This document shows positions 1 to 10,000 of a DNA stretch of 64,000 nt, one piece after another; the first letter of the stretch is position 1, and each line of letters opens with the position of its first letter. The notes under the pieces were generated by a model that saw only the letters and a program-made list of their open reading frames with translations, was not told the origin of the DNA and made no database searches. Source of the DNA: Tubulanus polymorphus. Taxonomy: Eukaryota; Nemertea; Palaeonemertea; Tubulaniformes; Tubulanidae. The translations under genes and the position numbers were made by a program. The stretch lies in contig NC_134034.1 of assembly GCF_964204645.1 (NCBI RefSeq), positions 9,481,414-9,545,413 of the forward strand, given 5' to 3'.

Positions 1-495
1 CCATTTCCCAAGTGGGCATGGTGTCCCTGGACCCCTAGTTTCTTTTTATTGTGGGTTTTATCCATCTATTATGTTGTTATGTCTTTCGTCAGCACTGGTG
101 GCTGGCAAACTAACTATGTTGTCACGTAAAAGACCTCAATTCTTTGAACTAAACTCCAAATTTTAAGGAACTGGAATTTCTTTTCCCAATTCAACTTTAC
201 CCAAGTGGACTATCAAAACAACTATTAACTATTTAACTATGAATTACTGGTCATCATCCCCTAGCTTTCAACTGTTGGGGGGCAGCACAAACATCTTTCA
301 CAAGCAGCCTCCACTGCAGCCGGTTCTCCGCCAAGTGTGTTAGTGCGCCAGCTCACAGGCCTATCCATGAACAATTTTGTTGTCATCTATCCACTGCTGT
401 TGTATGCCAAAAATGTGACAAGTTTCTTTTGCAATTTGTACTGTCAATAGATCAGTTTAAAACCAACTTAAACCATTGTGTAATGATTTTTTCAG
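1..495 (+). other. COASY intron or upstream sequence, no exon seen
   Basis: No coding exon is recognisable here. The stretch lies 5' of the first visible COASY exon and should be part of the preceding intron; an AG acceptor preceded by a T-rich tract ends it at 494-495. Around 270-400 there is GC-richer sequence that could be an old repeat, but I do not recognise it. Confidence 0.5.
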
Positions 496-1327
496 GTCAG
501 ATAGTTGTAATATTAGACGCGGCTATTCTACTGGAAGCCGGTTGGGATTCTATGTGTCACGAGGTTTGGGCGACAATCATTCCTAAAAACGAGGTACGTT
601 TTGTATCCAGACCCGAGATGTATTATCAACTAAAGGGGTTCCTCCCTCACAAAACCTGATTCTATCTGTAGCGTTCCTTCCTTGCAGGGATTTGAACCTG
701 ATGACTTCATGAGACTCTGTCACAATACAAACCCTTGTCCTAGTAGACACATCCTCCCTCACAGGGATTTGAACCTGACGACATCATGAGACTCTGTCAC
801 GGTACAAACCCCTGTCCTAGTAGCACATCCTCCCTCACAGGGATTTGAACCTGACGACATCATGAGACTCTGTCACAGTACAAACCCCTGTCCTAGAAGA
901 CACATCCTCCCTCACAGGGATTTGAACCTGACGACATCATGAGACTCTGTCACAGTCCAAACCCCTGTCCTAGTAGACACATCCTCCCTCACAGGGATTT
1001 GAACCTGATGACATCATGAGACTGTGGTTTTCCTCCCACACAGAATCTGACCCTGCCTTTGTCACGACGTTCCTCCCGAAATTGATCTCCGTTTTCTCAC
1101 ATTTCTAGGCAGTGAAACGGATCGTGGAACGTAATTCACTATCGGAACAGGCGGCTCTGTCTCGAATAGAATCACAACTAGATAACCACGAGCGCGTTTC
1201 AAAATCGAATGTTATACTGAGCACGCTGTGGGAACGCGGCGTAACGCAAAAACAAGTCGAGAAAGCGTGGAATTTACTGTTATCCCGGATACCAAAATCA
1301 GCGCCACACACGGATTCGAAATATTAG
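496..1327 (+). CDS. COASY: CoA synthase (COASY), last two exons, 5' partial
   Basis: This is the C-terminal part of the bifunctional enzyme that makes CoA: the dephospho-CoA kinase domain, which phosphorylates the 3'-OH of dephospho-CoA. Exon 496-593 reads [17 protein letters not shown] and continues to a HEVWATIIP stretch. Exon 1109-1327 reads [19 protein letters not shown], then [17 protein letters not shown] and LLSRIPK, ending at TAG 1325-1327. Both match the human COASY C-terminus closely and in order (LDAAVLLEAGW, HEVWTVVIP, RRIVERDGLSE, STLWEP, QVEKAW, RIPK). The first exon ends at GAG|GTACGT in phase 0 and the second begins after TTTCTAG. An alternative acceptor for the first exon is AG at 499-500. 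The 515-bp intron is mostly a 77-bp tandem repeat. Upstream exons (adenylyltransferase domain) lie outside the window. The gene is convergent with ZCCHC4. Confidence 0.92.
641..1026 (+). repeat. 77-bp minisatellite (family A) inside COASY intron
   Basis: About 4.6 copies of a 77-bp unit (one copy is 76 bp through a single-base deletion) fill most of the intron 594-1108. Unit starts at CCTCCCTCACAG are at 753, 829, 906 and 983. The unit reads CCTCCCTCACAGGGATTTG, then AACCTGATGACATCATGAG, ACTCTGTCACAGTACAAACC and CCTGTCCTAGTAGACACAT. The same family is at 5843-6170 (complement), 22560-22713 and 47733-47880. Confidence 0.95.
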
Positions 1328-2308
1328 CCTGGGAAAAATTTAGATTTTCAGTTTTATAAACGCAATGTAACTGAGGGAATGAAATATAGTTAAACTTGTT
1401 TAAGTGTAGCTCGGATGAAACTTATGTCTAGGACTTATCCAAATGATGACTTACCAGCGCAAATTGAACTTAAAAGTACAAATTGAACTTAAGAATAGTG
1501 AAAACTTATTCAAAGGCGACTTATTCAAGTTTAAATGTACGTTGCAGAGGTTCTATTTTCCTAATCGCACCTGAAGGTTTGTCTAGTCTCAATCTCAACA
1601 ACGACGAATTGTTTAAAAATAATTTCAGAATTAAATTGTTAAATTTATAATGGAAAGTCTTCGAGTTTAATTGTTTTTTGTTAGATTTTTTTCTTTTCCA
1701 CCGCCGACACACCCCTGCCCCGAGACAAGAAATTTGAATAATTTCATACTGGATTTAACAGGCTATGGGCCTATAAAAAGATTTCCTGGTGCCATAGAAT
1801 TTGTGCTAGCAAGGTTCCAACTAATCATTTAACATACTCCGACCGCTGATGTCTGTTCAAGATGGATATCAATCTTAAATCAGAAAAAATTCTAAAGTTC
1901 AAAAAAGATCAGACTTAAACCTTTCAGTTATGACTAATCAAAACCTAAAGTGCTGGAGATGATTCTTAAAAATTCCAACCCAGTGCGGTGTATAACGATT
2001 ATACAGCTTTAGTGCATCTACACCACAGTGCGGTGTATCAGTTACTAATAGTCAACTGTCTGACAGGTTCTGCTGTCTTGCAATACGAATACCATCAATG
2101 CACCGCGATGTAGTGTCCTAGTTAAGTCCATTAATGATTTATACACTGCACTGCGGTGTAGTAGATGAACTGATAGGGTTAAACATAGTCAACTGCGGAA
2201 TTTCACCTGCTCCTCGATCAAACCCTAATATCACCTTCCTGGACACAAAACAAATGTAGGTCAGATCAAATTTCAAGAAAAATATTTTAATCAAGTTTAT
2301 CCACAATT
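1328..2308. other. Convergent intergenic region between COASY and ZCCHC4
   Basis: Nothing coding is seen in this 1-kb gap between the COASY stop and the ZCCHC4 stop. It is AT-rich and holds a MITE-like inverted repeat (about 2011-2168). It should contain both 3' UTRs, but I could not place a confident AATAAA for either gene. Confidence 0.6.
2011..2168. mobile_element. MITE-like inverted repeat (family H)
   Basis: The left arm GCATCTACACCACAGTGCGG continues into TGTATCAGTTACTAAT. It is matched by the reverse complement of the right arm, TCATCTACTACACCGCAGTG, continuing CAGTGTATAAATCATTAAT. About 90 bp separate the arms. A related element with the same terminal sequence is at 58773-58950. It has no coding capacity, so it is a non-autonomous element; the superfamily is not assigned. 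Confidence 0.65.
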
Positions 2309-5300
2309 TCATCGTTTCTTTTTTCTTTTCGCGGAATTGTTTAATTTTCGGCCGCATTCCATTGATTCTAGTTCGTCTGCTGACGCGGTGACCTTCATTC
2401 GTTTTTTCAGCTCATCGAAATTCTTCACTCTGCAGAGAAAGCAAAAGAACATCATTTTCCGTTTGGAAATAAAAAGGCCCAGTTTTGTACAACAGAACCT
2501 CGTTACAACAAACTTTAAGGGGACCAGAAAATCTGTTCACCATAACTGATATACATGTACATGATTAAAATCAGCATTTTCAAGGTTAAAATTTACTTCT
2601 GCAAACTTTGTTGAATTCAAAAATGACTGAAATTAGTCTATCCACGAATGATTGAAACTTTAACCCACAACTGCTGCGGAACTGGGTCAAAATTAAATAC
2701 TCGCCTCTTAATGGATTCATTATTTGATTTACTAGTCGTTTGATAAGGGCAGTCCTTCACTTTATGGCCGTTTTCTCCGCAAATGAAACATCCTGAAAAT
2801 TCACAAACAAATATCTGCGGGTGAAACCACTTTGTGTCGAGGTGAAATATCCAATGTCCGGTGGTTCTATATCATTTACTTGTCGTATTAGAGCCACACT
2901 TGTGATCGATAGGTTTACACTGCACGCATTGGTTACAATGGATGAATTTCTCTTTAACGCAGCGTTTACATCGTTTACAATGTATGTATCGACCGCCGTC
3001 CTGAAATCGAGATCAAAAACTGTGTTGGTTCATCTCCAAAATATCCTCACTCTTTCAATTTTTTGATAAAATAAATTCTCCATTTTAAAATACTTTAAAT
3101 TTGTGTAGTGGGATTTTATCTTATTATCTGTTCACCACGTTTCAGTGTGGTTATTTAACTAACATGATTAAAACCCGTTTCGCATCAAAATCTCTTTTAA
3201 AAAGTGATGAGAATGTTTTACTTAGTGATGTACGCAAGATTTCATTATATTGAGAAATTATAAGCGCATCAATCCATATGGTCTGACCCGAGCGTTTGTG
3301 TAGTATACCTTTGAAGTGCAGCTTTTGCAGGTGTTACAATGCTGGTTTTCATCGTAAACTGATCTTTTGCATTTTTTGCAATATCTGAAATTTAAAGAAC
3401 CAGAAAATAAATACCTTTGTCTGAAAAAATTTAGATGAATTTTGAGCAAGTTCCTCAGTTCTGGACCCAGTTCTACTGTAGTGAGTTTTTTTTTTAATGA
3501 TCCAATTAAGCTATAAGCTTTTAGAGGAGTTTTGGTCATTTTGTTCGAATTAAAAGAGTTTCAAGCACTGCCAGTTGGTCAAATCTAATGAGAAGTGGAT
3601 CGCGAAAGGAGCGTAGTTACCGATATCCTTCTAGGTCGATGACGATTTTCCTCGGTGAAATATTTGTGAATACCCGAACGACGGAACCGTTTTTATTTCC
3701 GGTCTGATGAAACGTGGCGTGATTCGTGTAATCAACCTGAAAACAAACAAACAACATTTTCATATTGAAACGCGAGATTCTTATTGCAAACACAAGGCTC
3801 CGGTTTCTCTGCTGGCTTTTTTAACTCCTGATTCCTTGAGTTGACACAGCATTGGGAATTACATTGTATCTACTTTGCTAAACTACATTTCAATGCGTTA
3901 TATAAGGCATTTTTGATTATGCCAGTCCTCAATCGTGCAAGAATTTTTTTTTGAAAATATTTAAATTCTTAGCTCGAATTCAATGAGATGATACCGCATC
4001 CAGATTTATTACAACGCCACAAATTTCAATGTTAAAGCTAAAACCTTTTCTGCACGAACAAATTTGTGAAATTCAACTAAAATTCAACGAAAATACATAT
4101 TTTCATAACTGAAACCACCATCTTTACGACGTCCATTTATTCTTGGTCGGAACGGTGGCGTTATAACAGACTTCCATTGTTTATTCATTTCTACTCCTGG
4201 GCAAAAATCATTTTCATCTTCAAAACACACCAAATATTCCGAACCAAAACATCCCTGTTTCACCGATCTATGAATGAACAGGATGTGGATGCCGTAGAAG
4301 TCAAGCGGTTTCTCGTTAAAATACCGACATACCTTAAAATCTAACATTTTTATCGCGGGAAGCGATTCGAGAATTCTCGGCTCCATGAAATACGGACAAA
4401 ACAACATCAACGACAGAACCTCAGAATCGCATTGAGCTGTAATCGAACAAACATGATCTTGGATTAAAGTGCACACGTACCACGCGGGGGATGGTCAGCA
4501 ACTTTCCTCCCTATACGCACAAAACGCTTAAATTGCCCGCACATTAAGGTTTGAAAATAAGCAGGACCTAGTTTCACAGTTGTGAGTTAGAGTTAACTCC
4601 ACAGTTAGAATCAGTTCATTTTCAATGTTCTAACTCTAGCAGTCTAATTAATGAACTAAACTTGTATCCAAGAACCTTAAACCTGAATCTAAACAAGTAC
4701 AGGGGTCAAAATACTAGGGGCCGGCTGTAGTCTAGTATAATCAAAGGCCTTCAAAGACAAATACGTAATGAGACAAATAGATAAACCAGAAAATATGTAC
4801 AAATACCAGACATTACTGATGTCGAATATTAAGACTACTTGCTTGGAATTCACGTACCTTGTTTTCGCCAGTCGGCTTCAATTTTGCGTACGGTCGACGA
4901 CAGCACGTCGATTCGACCACCGAACGGCGGGTCGATCAACACAACCAATTCTTTTTCCGCCAAAAACTGTTGATAGGTGGCGACGCTGTCCTCGCCGTCG
5001 AAGAAATGCCCGTTGAAAACGTTGTAGCGACAGAATTGAGTAGGTGGGAAAAACTGCAGCTGAAAGATAGAAAACAGAGTCCAACTAAATCCATCCGGTT
5101 TATGGGAGGTCATTTTCTTCTTTACTGATGTCGAACAAAATGGCTTGCAAATATTGTCCGGAATAGACCCGAATCTGGGTTAAGCCAATCCAGATTAAAC
5201 GAGTTTGACTGTACTACCTGGAGCCCCCACCTCTCAGACATTTTATCGCAATCGTACAATCTTTTATCATCCTTACCTCATTTCTATATGTACCATCTTT

Positions 5301-6903
5301 GAATTATGATAATTGCAAAAAAGTTATATAAATTCAAGATGGAGGGCGCATGAAAAAACCTGACTTCACGCGAGATATTCTTAATCAACAAACCAATCGG
5401 CTACTTACAAATCTGTGATCCATATCTAACAGCAAACTAGAAACGGATTTGTATTGATGGTGCAAAACTTCATGAATCCTGAAAAAGTTAATTTGCTATT
5501 AATTGGATGATGATCTGACAGTTCGACATGGAATTCTAACTCCCATTTTTAGTAAATTCAAGGTGATTCAAAATTAGACTTCTTAACAAAATACCGTATG
5601 CACCCAAGAAATGGAATTGAGCTTTAAACTTTTTCCGAGAACGACTAGGAACACTGGTACTGTACTCACCTCGGGCAACCAATACATAATACTCGTTTAT
5701 ATTTCAATCTATCGACAATCGTTCGCACGAGAAATCCCACAGTCTCTGACGTAAATAAATATTGCTACAAAACATATAACATTTAAAATACATTATGTCT
5801 CACGTGGATGTTTTGTAGCATGCGAAGCGTAGTCACTTGCGTAATCCCTGTGAGGGACGATGTGTCTACTAGGACAGGGATTTGTACTGTGACAGAGTCT
5901 CATGATGTCATCAGGTTCAAATCCCTGTGAGGGAGGATGTGTCTACTAGGACAGGGGTTTGTATTGTGACTGAGTCTCATGATGTCATCAGATTCAAATC
6001 CCTGTGAGGGAGGATGTGTCTACTAGGACAGGGATTTGTACTGTGACAGAGTCTCATGATGTCATCAGGTTCAAATCCCTGTGAGGGAGGATGTGTCTAC
6101 TAGGACAGAGGTTTGTACTGTGACAGAGTCTCACGATGTCATTAGGTTCAAATCCCTGTGAGGGAGGATGGTACAGTTTTAAAGTACTTACAGCATTAGT
6201 TTTATTATTATCTAAAGGCGTTAACAGTGCTTCACTTGGATTTCTCATCATATTCTCACTGACTCCACTAATAATGCGATGACCTTCATGATGTTTATCA
6301 CAGTTCGATTTTAACGCAATCAACTCTTCACAAGTTTGACAGTAATAAGATTCTGCTCTGCATAAACTGTCTGAAAATCTGGATGTTTAAAAACAGTAAA
6401 ATCTTTGCAATTATACAAAATAATTCTGAAATCAATGTAATGTTAATTTCAGGACCAAGCACTTGCAATAGGTTTTAAGTTAAGATTAGTTGAAGATCCA
6501 TGACGAGCTTAGATTGGTCGTAAGTTGTCAGATTGGCCAAAATGAGTTTAAGACTGGTTTTAAGCTAAATTGGTTATTGAACTAAAATGAGCATAGACTG
6601 GTCTTCAGTTGCTAGATTGGTAATAGAACCAAAATGAGTTTACTCTGGTCTTAAGTTGTTAGAACCAAAATGAACTTAAATGATTCAAAGCATGATACAC
6701 ATAGGCCTACCTTTGATAATACTGTTTATGAGTAAAGGGTAGTGTGTAGTGCCCTCTATTGGTGAATTTCTTCGATCCAAACGGTACGTAGAGGGAGCAA
6801 CGCGACCGGTCTCGACAAGCGGAGCACGCGTAAAACCTTTCGACTCTTCGCCGAGTTTCCCCTGAGCCGCTCTGTACGTACCTTTCAAACAATAAACCAG
6901 GCC
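2309..6903 (-). CDS. ZCCHC4: ZCCHC4, 28S rRNA N6-adenosine methyltransferase (first exon missing)
   Basis: Eleven exons on the minus strand: 6903-6711, 6366-6192, 5764-5670, 5478-5409, 5059-4858, 4436-4333, 3736-3621, 3384-3309, 3000-2880, 2792 to about 2742, and about 2428-2309. Order, spacing and phases fit human ZCCHC4. In sequence these are: a GRF-type zinc finger (RFYACSACRDR); CQTCEEL; DNNKTNA followed by QYLF; the methyltransferase core with SLLLDMDHRF, YNVFNGHFFDG and the catalytic DPPFGG motif (exon 5059-4858); a Cys-rich block (YCKKCKR, CNTCKSCTSK, HCKRCKRC); a CCHC knuckle CFICGENGHKVKDC; and a basic tail ending SAKRKKKR before TGA at 2311-2309. In humans the enzyme installs one m6A in 28S rRNA in the nucleolus. 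The initiator exon upstream of 6903 was not found. The link between the last two exons is uncertain because the ACT A|GTAAAT donor gives phase 1 while the final exon needs another phase, so a small exon may be missed at 2430-2740. Several introns are filled by minisatellites. Confidence 0.92.
5843..6170 (-). repeat. 77-bp minisatellite (family A) inside ZCCHC4 intron
   Basis: About 4.3 copies of the family A unit occupy most of the ZCCHC4 intron 6191-5765. The first copy begins only about 20 bases after the GTAAGT donor. Read on the gene's sense (minus) strand the unit is CATCCTCCCTCACAGGGATT and so on, the same orientation relative to transcription as in COASY. Confidence 0.95.
6470..6685 (-). 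repeat. About 46-bp minisatellite (family N) inside ZCCHC4 intron
   Basis: Roughly 4.5 degenerate copies of a unit read on the plus strand as AACCAAAATGAGCTTAGACT, then GGTCTTAAGTTGTTAGATTG. The array fills most of the 344-bp ZCCHC4 intron 6710-6367. The same unit recurs at about 62395-62515 in inverted orientation. Confidence 0.85.
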
Positions 6904-7298
6904 CTAAAAACAGGATGGATAAATATTTTTACAGGAGCGCCTCTAAGTTGAGAGTTCCACATGCACGCCAAAATCTGGGAAACATTTCGAAGTTTATCAA
7001 TTATAACATGGTTCTCACGGTTATTTTCAATATCAGCCCCGCCCCTGTGGATAGGATTATCAATTCTAGGCAGAAATAATCGTAATCATTTAGGCATAAG
7101 TATCGGTTCAGAATTACTGATCGAAAGCAGCATTCGTTTTTTAAAAGGCAGGTGATTTTTAGCCTATGCAGTATTATTCGTGTTAATGCTATTTTCCCAA
7201 TGGCACGTTCTGATTGGCTTATTGACGCTGCGCATGTGCACTGAGATGCGCTTATTTAAGGAAAGTGTGGAGAACAGAGTTAGAGAAAATAGGAACAT
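6904..7298. other. Upstream flank of visible ZCCHC4 exons
   Basis: This should contain the first ZCCHC4 intron and perhaps the promoter or initiator exon. I searched the minus strand for an exon ending in CPHG, as in the human protein, with a GT donor and did not find a convincing one. The 64-codon plus-strand ORF at 6961 has no support. Confidence 0.4.
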
Positions 7299-7366
7299 AG
7301 AGCGGGATTCGAACCCAGCCCAGCAGATTACACTAGTCTAATATCTTCCTACTAGACCACCGGGCT
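7299..7366 (-). mobile_element. tRNA-derived SINE head (A and B boxes)
   Basis: The complement contains an A-box-like TGGTCTAGTAGG (7359-7348) and a perfect B box GGTTCGAATCC inside GGGTTCGAATCCC (7316-7304), about 32 bases apart as in tRNA-derived SINEs. The seven bases before the A box do not pair with those after the T arm, so it cannot fold as a normal tRNA. SINE length and tail are not defined. Confidence 0.6.
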
Positions 7367-7471
7367 CACTGGAAACCAGCTGTAAGTTCTCACTAGGCCT
7401 ACTATAGCCTCCCCTTACCCTAACCCTATCCCAAGAAGGGGTAAAACTGACCCTAAACCCCACCCAACCCT

Positions 7472-9816
7472 CTAATGTCTATTTCAACCTGACTTGAGAG
7501 CATTCCGGGTGGCCTAGCTCAAGTCAGTTTTGGTAGTACATACCTGATAAAAGTCTTATTAGGACCAGAATGCATTGGCAGCTGACCTAAAATATTGTTT
7601 TTTAATCCACTTTAAACTATCCAAAAAGTCTGCATTGAGAGGGGTTCCTGAGAGAAAAAAGACTCCATGATTTGAAAGTTTAACAATCACTATCAGTCCA
7701 TTGAGAGTGCGGAAAATGAGCGGAAAATTCAGTGCTGAAAAATAGCTGAATTTGAGCGGAAATTCACTGAAAATGAGCGGAATTTAACATTTGTAGCGTA
7801 CTGAAAATGAGCTGAATTTGAGCGGAACGTGTCCCCCTTTCGGCTTATTTTCTGCTCATTTTCTGCTGAGTTCCCTTAGCTGTTTTTGAGCGGAAAATTA
7901 ACAACAATTCTTTCAGCCTCGATTTGGACTAATTAGCATTTTCAAATCGAGGCTGAACTATTCTGGAATTCCGCTTCCTTAGAAGCTGGCTTATGTCAAC
8001 AGCAACGAAGCCTACCGAGCAACCGCGATCGCAGCCCAACTTACAGTCTATGTTGAACCGATAGAGCAGCAACTAGCGGCTTCTTGTAGGCGATAAACCC
8101 AGTTGTGTCGGTAGGCGTCGCGTTGCTTGTCATCATAAGCCATTATTGGCTCGATTTCGCACCACAGTGTCTGTGGTGACACGGCATCCCTATTATGACG
8201 TAATTTTTGCGTGCTCTTCCTGCCTATTAACAAAAACCCATATTTATTCTGCACTGTGTTCATATTCACAAAAGTAACAATGATAATCCTCACGATTAGA
8301 ATGTCTATGCTCAAATCTGTGAAATTTCGTTCAGAGTTGTCATTTCTTCTTCCACAACAGACAGTTCACTGGCTTTGTCTTTTGCACGTCTTCGTAATGT
8401 TTCGATTGTGTAAGAAGGGAAAGCGCTCTTTTCTCCCCAGCAGGGTCTGCGAGTGTCCCTGAAGTTGAATTCAATGAAATAATGTCCGTTTCGAGGCGTC
8501 TCTTTTTCGATGCGAATTTAACTAACTCATCTTCATAGAAAGTCTCAATAGAAGAGCTTGACAATCATTGTAGAAACTCAGTTTAGCATCTTTTATTGCC
8601 ACTTTGGTTGCAGAGCCAACTTTGACCTGAAAATCAATATTGGACAAACATGAATTAGGATAAATTTTCTCTGAAAAATATCTACACTACAAAAGTGCAG
8701 CAATAAATATCACATTCACAGCTAGTTCCTATTAATGTAACATTTGATGAATATGATCTTCCAGGACAATTGAATATAAAGGCCTATGTAAAATGCAATT
8801 TCTTTAAAAGGTTCTTACCTTAACAGGGAGAACTTTCTTCTCAAAATCAACATTTGTAATCTTGTACTAGTAACAGCAGACTGCATAACTTCAGGATCAA
8901 CATAATCGTAACATAAGCCCTTGCTTGGCCGAGCAAATGGCCGAATAACTTGTCAATTGGGACTGTATTTTATAGCTCCCTCCACGAATAATGAGGTGCC
9001 CTTGTCACATGAGCAGAATCAATTCCCCTTTCTCCAAGCCTGGATCTCCCCTGCAGCAATCAACAAAGTATATTGGAGTATCACTATACCTAATTAATCT
9101 TGGACTCCTTTCTTCCATGAACTTTGAAGTAGGATCAATCAAACATAACTTTAAACAATGAAGTTTTTTTCGTTAATGATAATGCAACTCTAAAGTATTA
9201 GGAATTTCAGACTGAAATTGAGCGGAAAATCAGCTGAAATAGAACGCTGTGGGGTACCAAATTAAGCTCTTTTTCAGCTCAATTTCAGCCAGAAAATATT
9301 TCAATTAATACTGCTGATTTTCAGCCTTTTGTTGCCAGGCGTATAGAGCTGAAATCTAGCTGAATTTTCAGACATATATAAATTCTGCCTTTTTTCAGCT
9401 GGTTTTCAGCCACACAATTTTCTGCTTATTTCCAGCTCATTTTCAGTCCATTTTCCGCTCATAATTCAGCTCTATTTCAGCTCAAATTCAGCAATGGGCT
9501 GATAGTGAATATGTCACCATGCCTACCAACTGAAGTTCGTTACGTAGGCATTGAAAAATATTGTTAAACTTTCAAATCATGGAGTCACATCTCTCCATTT
9601 AACCCCTTTCAGTGAAGACTTTTTGGATATCCTTCAATACAGTTTCTAATGGATTAAAAAATGATGATTTAGGTCGACTGCTTGTCCTTTCTGGTCCCAT
9701 TAAGACCTTTACCAGGTATGTACTACCAAAAATGAGCGAGCCAGGCCACCCGGAATGCTCTCAAGTCAGGTTGAAATCACAGGCGTTGAATGTGGGCTGG
9801 TTGAAATAGACATTAG
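7472..9816. mobile_element. 2.3-kb fold-back element with long inverted arms
   Basis: The left arm from 7472 (CTAATGTCTATTTCAACC) and the complement of the right arm ending at 9816 match over several hundred bases with small indels. Shared landmarks include GACTTGAGAGCATTCCGGGT, TGGTAGTACATACCTG, CCAAAAAGTCT and GACTCCATGATTTGAAAGTT. The inner part of each arm is built from short units like GAGCGGAAAATGAGCTGAAA (about 7690-7880) and their complement (about 9210-9495). The 1.3-kb centre has only short ORFs; the minus-strand ones at 8048-8314 and 8340-8564 may be decayed remnants. No target duplication is clear at the arm ends. The right arm carries about 30 extra bases near its tip. Confidence 0.8.
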
Positions 9817-9838
9817 TAGACCCTAACCCTATCGAAAC

Positions 9839-9992
9839 CACAGGGGCTCGTATCAGAGTTGTAGGTAATGTAAAATATAATCTGTTAGTGTTAATCCAAT
9901 GTATATAGTATATTATTTTATATATACTATATACATTGGATTAACAGATTATCGTTTTTACATTACCTTCAACTCTGATACGAGCCCCTGTG
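9839..9992. mobile_element. 154-bp hAT-like MITE with 8-bp target duplication
   Basis: This is an almost perfect palindrome. The left arm CACAGGGGCTCGTATCAGAG continues TTGTAGGTAATGTAAAA, and the right arm is its complement ending CGAGCCCCTGTG. Target duplications ATCGAAAC are exact on both sides (9831-9838 and 9993-10000). An 8-bp duplication plus CAGGGG-type termini is typical of hAT-superfamily MITEs. The centre is TATATA-rich. Confidence 0.9.
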
Positions 9993-10000
9993 ATCGAAAC

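Noticed and set aside
641-1026. CRISPR-like array
   Set aside because: Units are contiguous 77-bp tandem copies without unique spacers, inside an animal-gene intron.
7299-7366. Functional tRNA gene on the minus strand
   Set aside because: A and B boxes are present but the acceptor arms do not pair.
7430-7460. Interstitial telomere (CCCTAACCCTA)
   Set aside because: Only one to two hexamers at each of two places (also near 9820 and 10005); likely chance or an old scar beside the elements.
8340-8564. Minus-strand 74-codon ORF as a gene
   Set aside because: It lies inside the fold-back element and shows no domain; at best a decayed transposon fragment.
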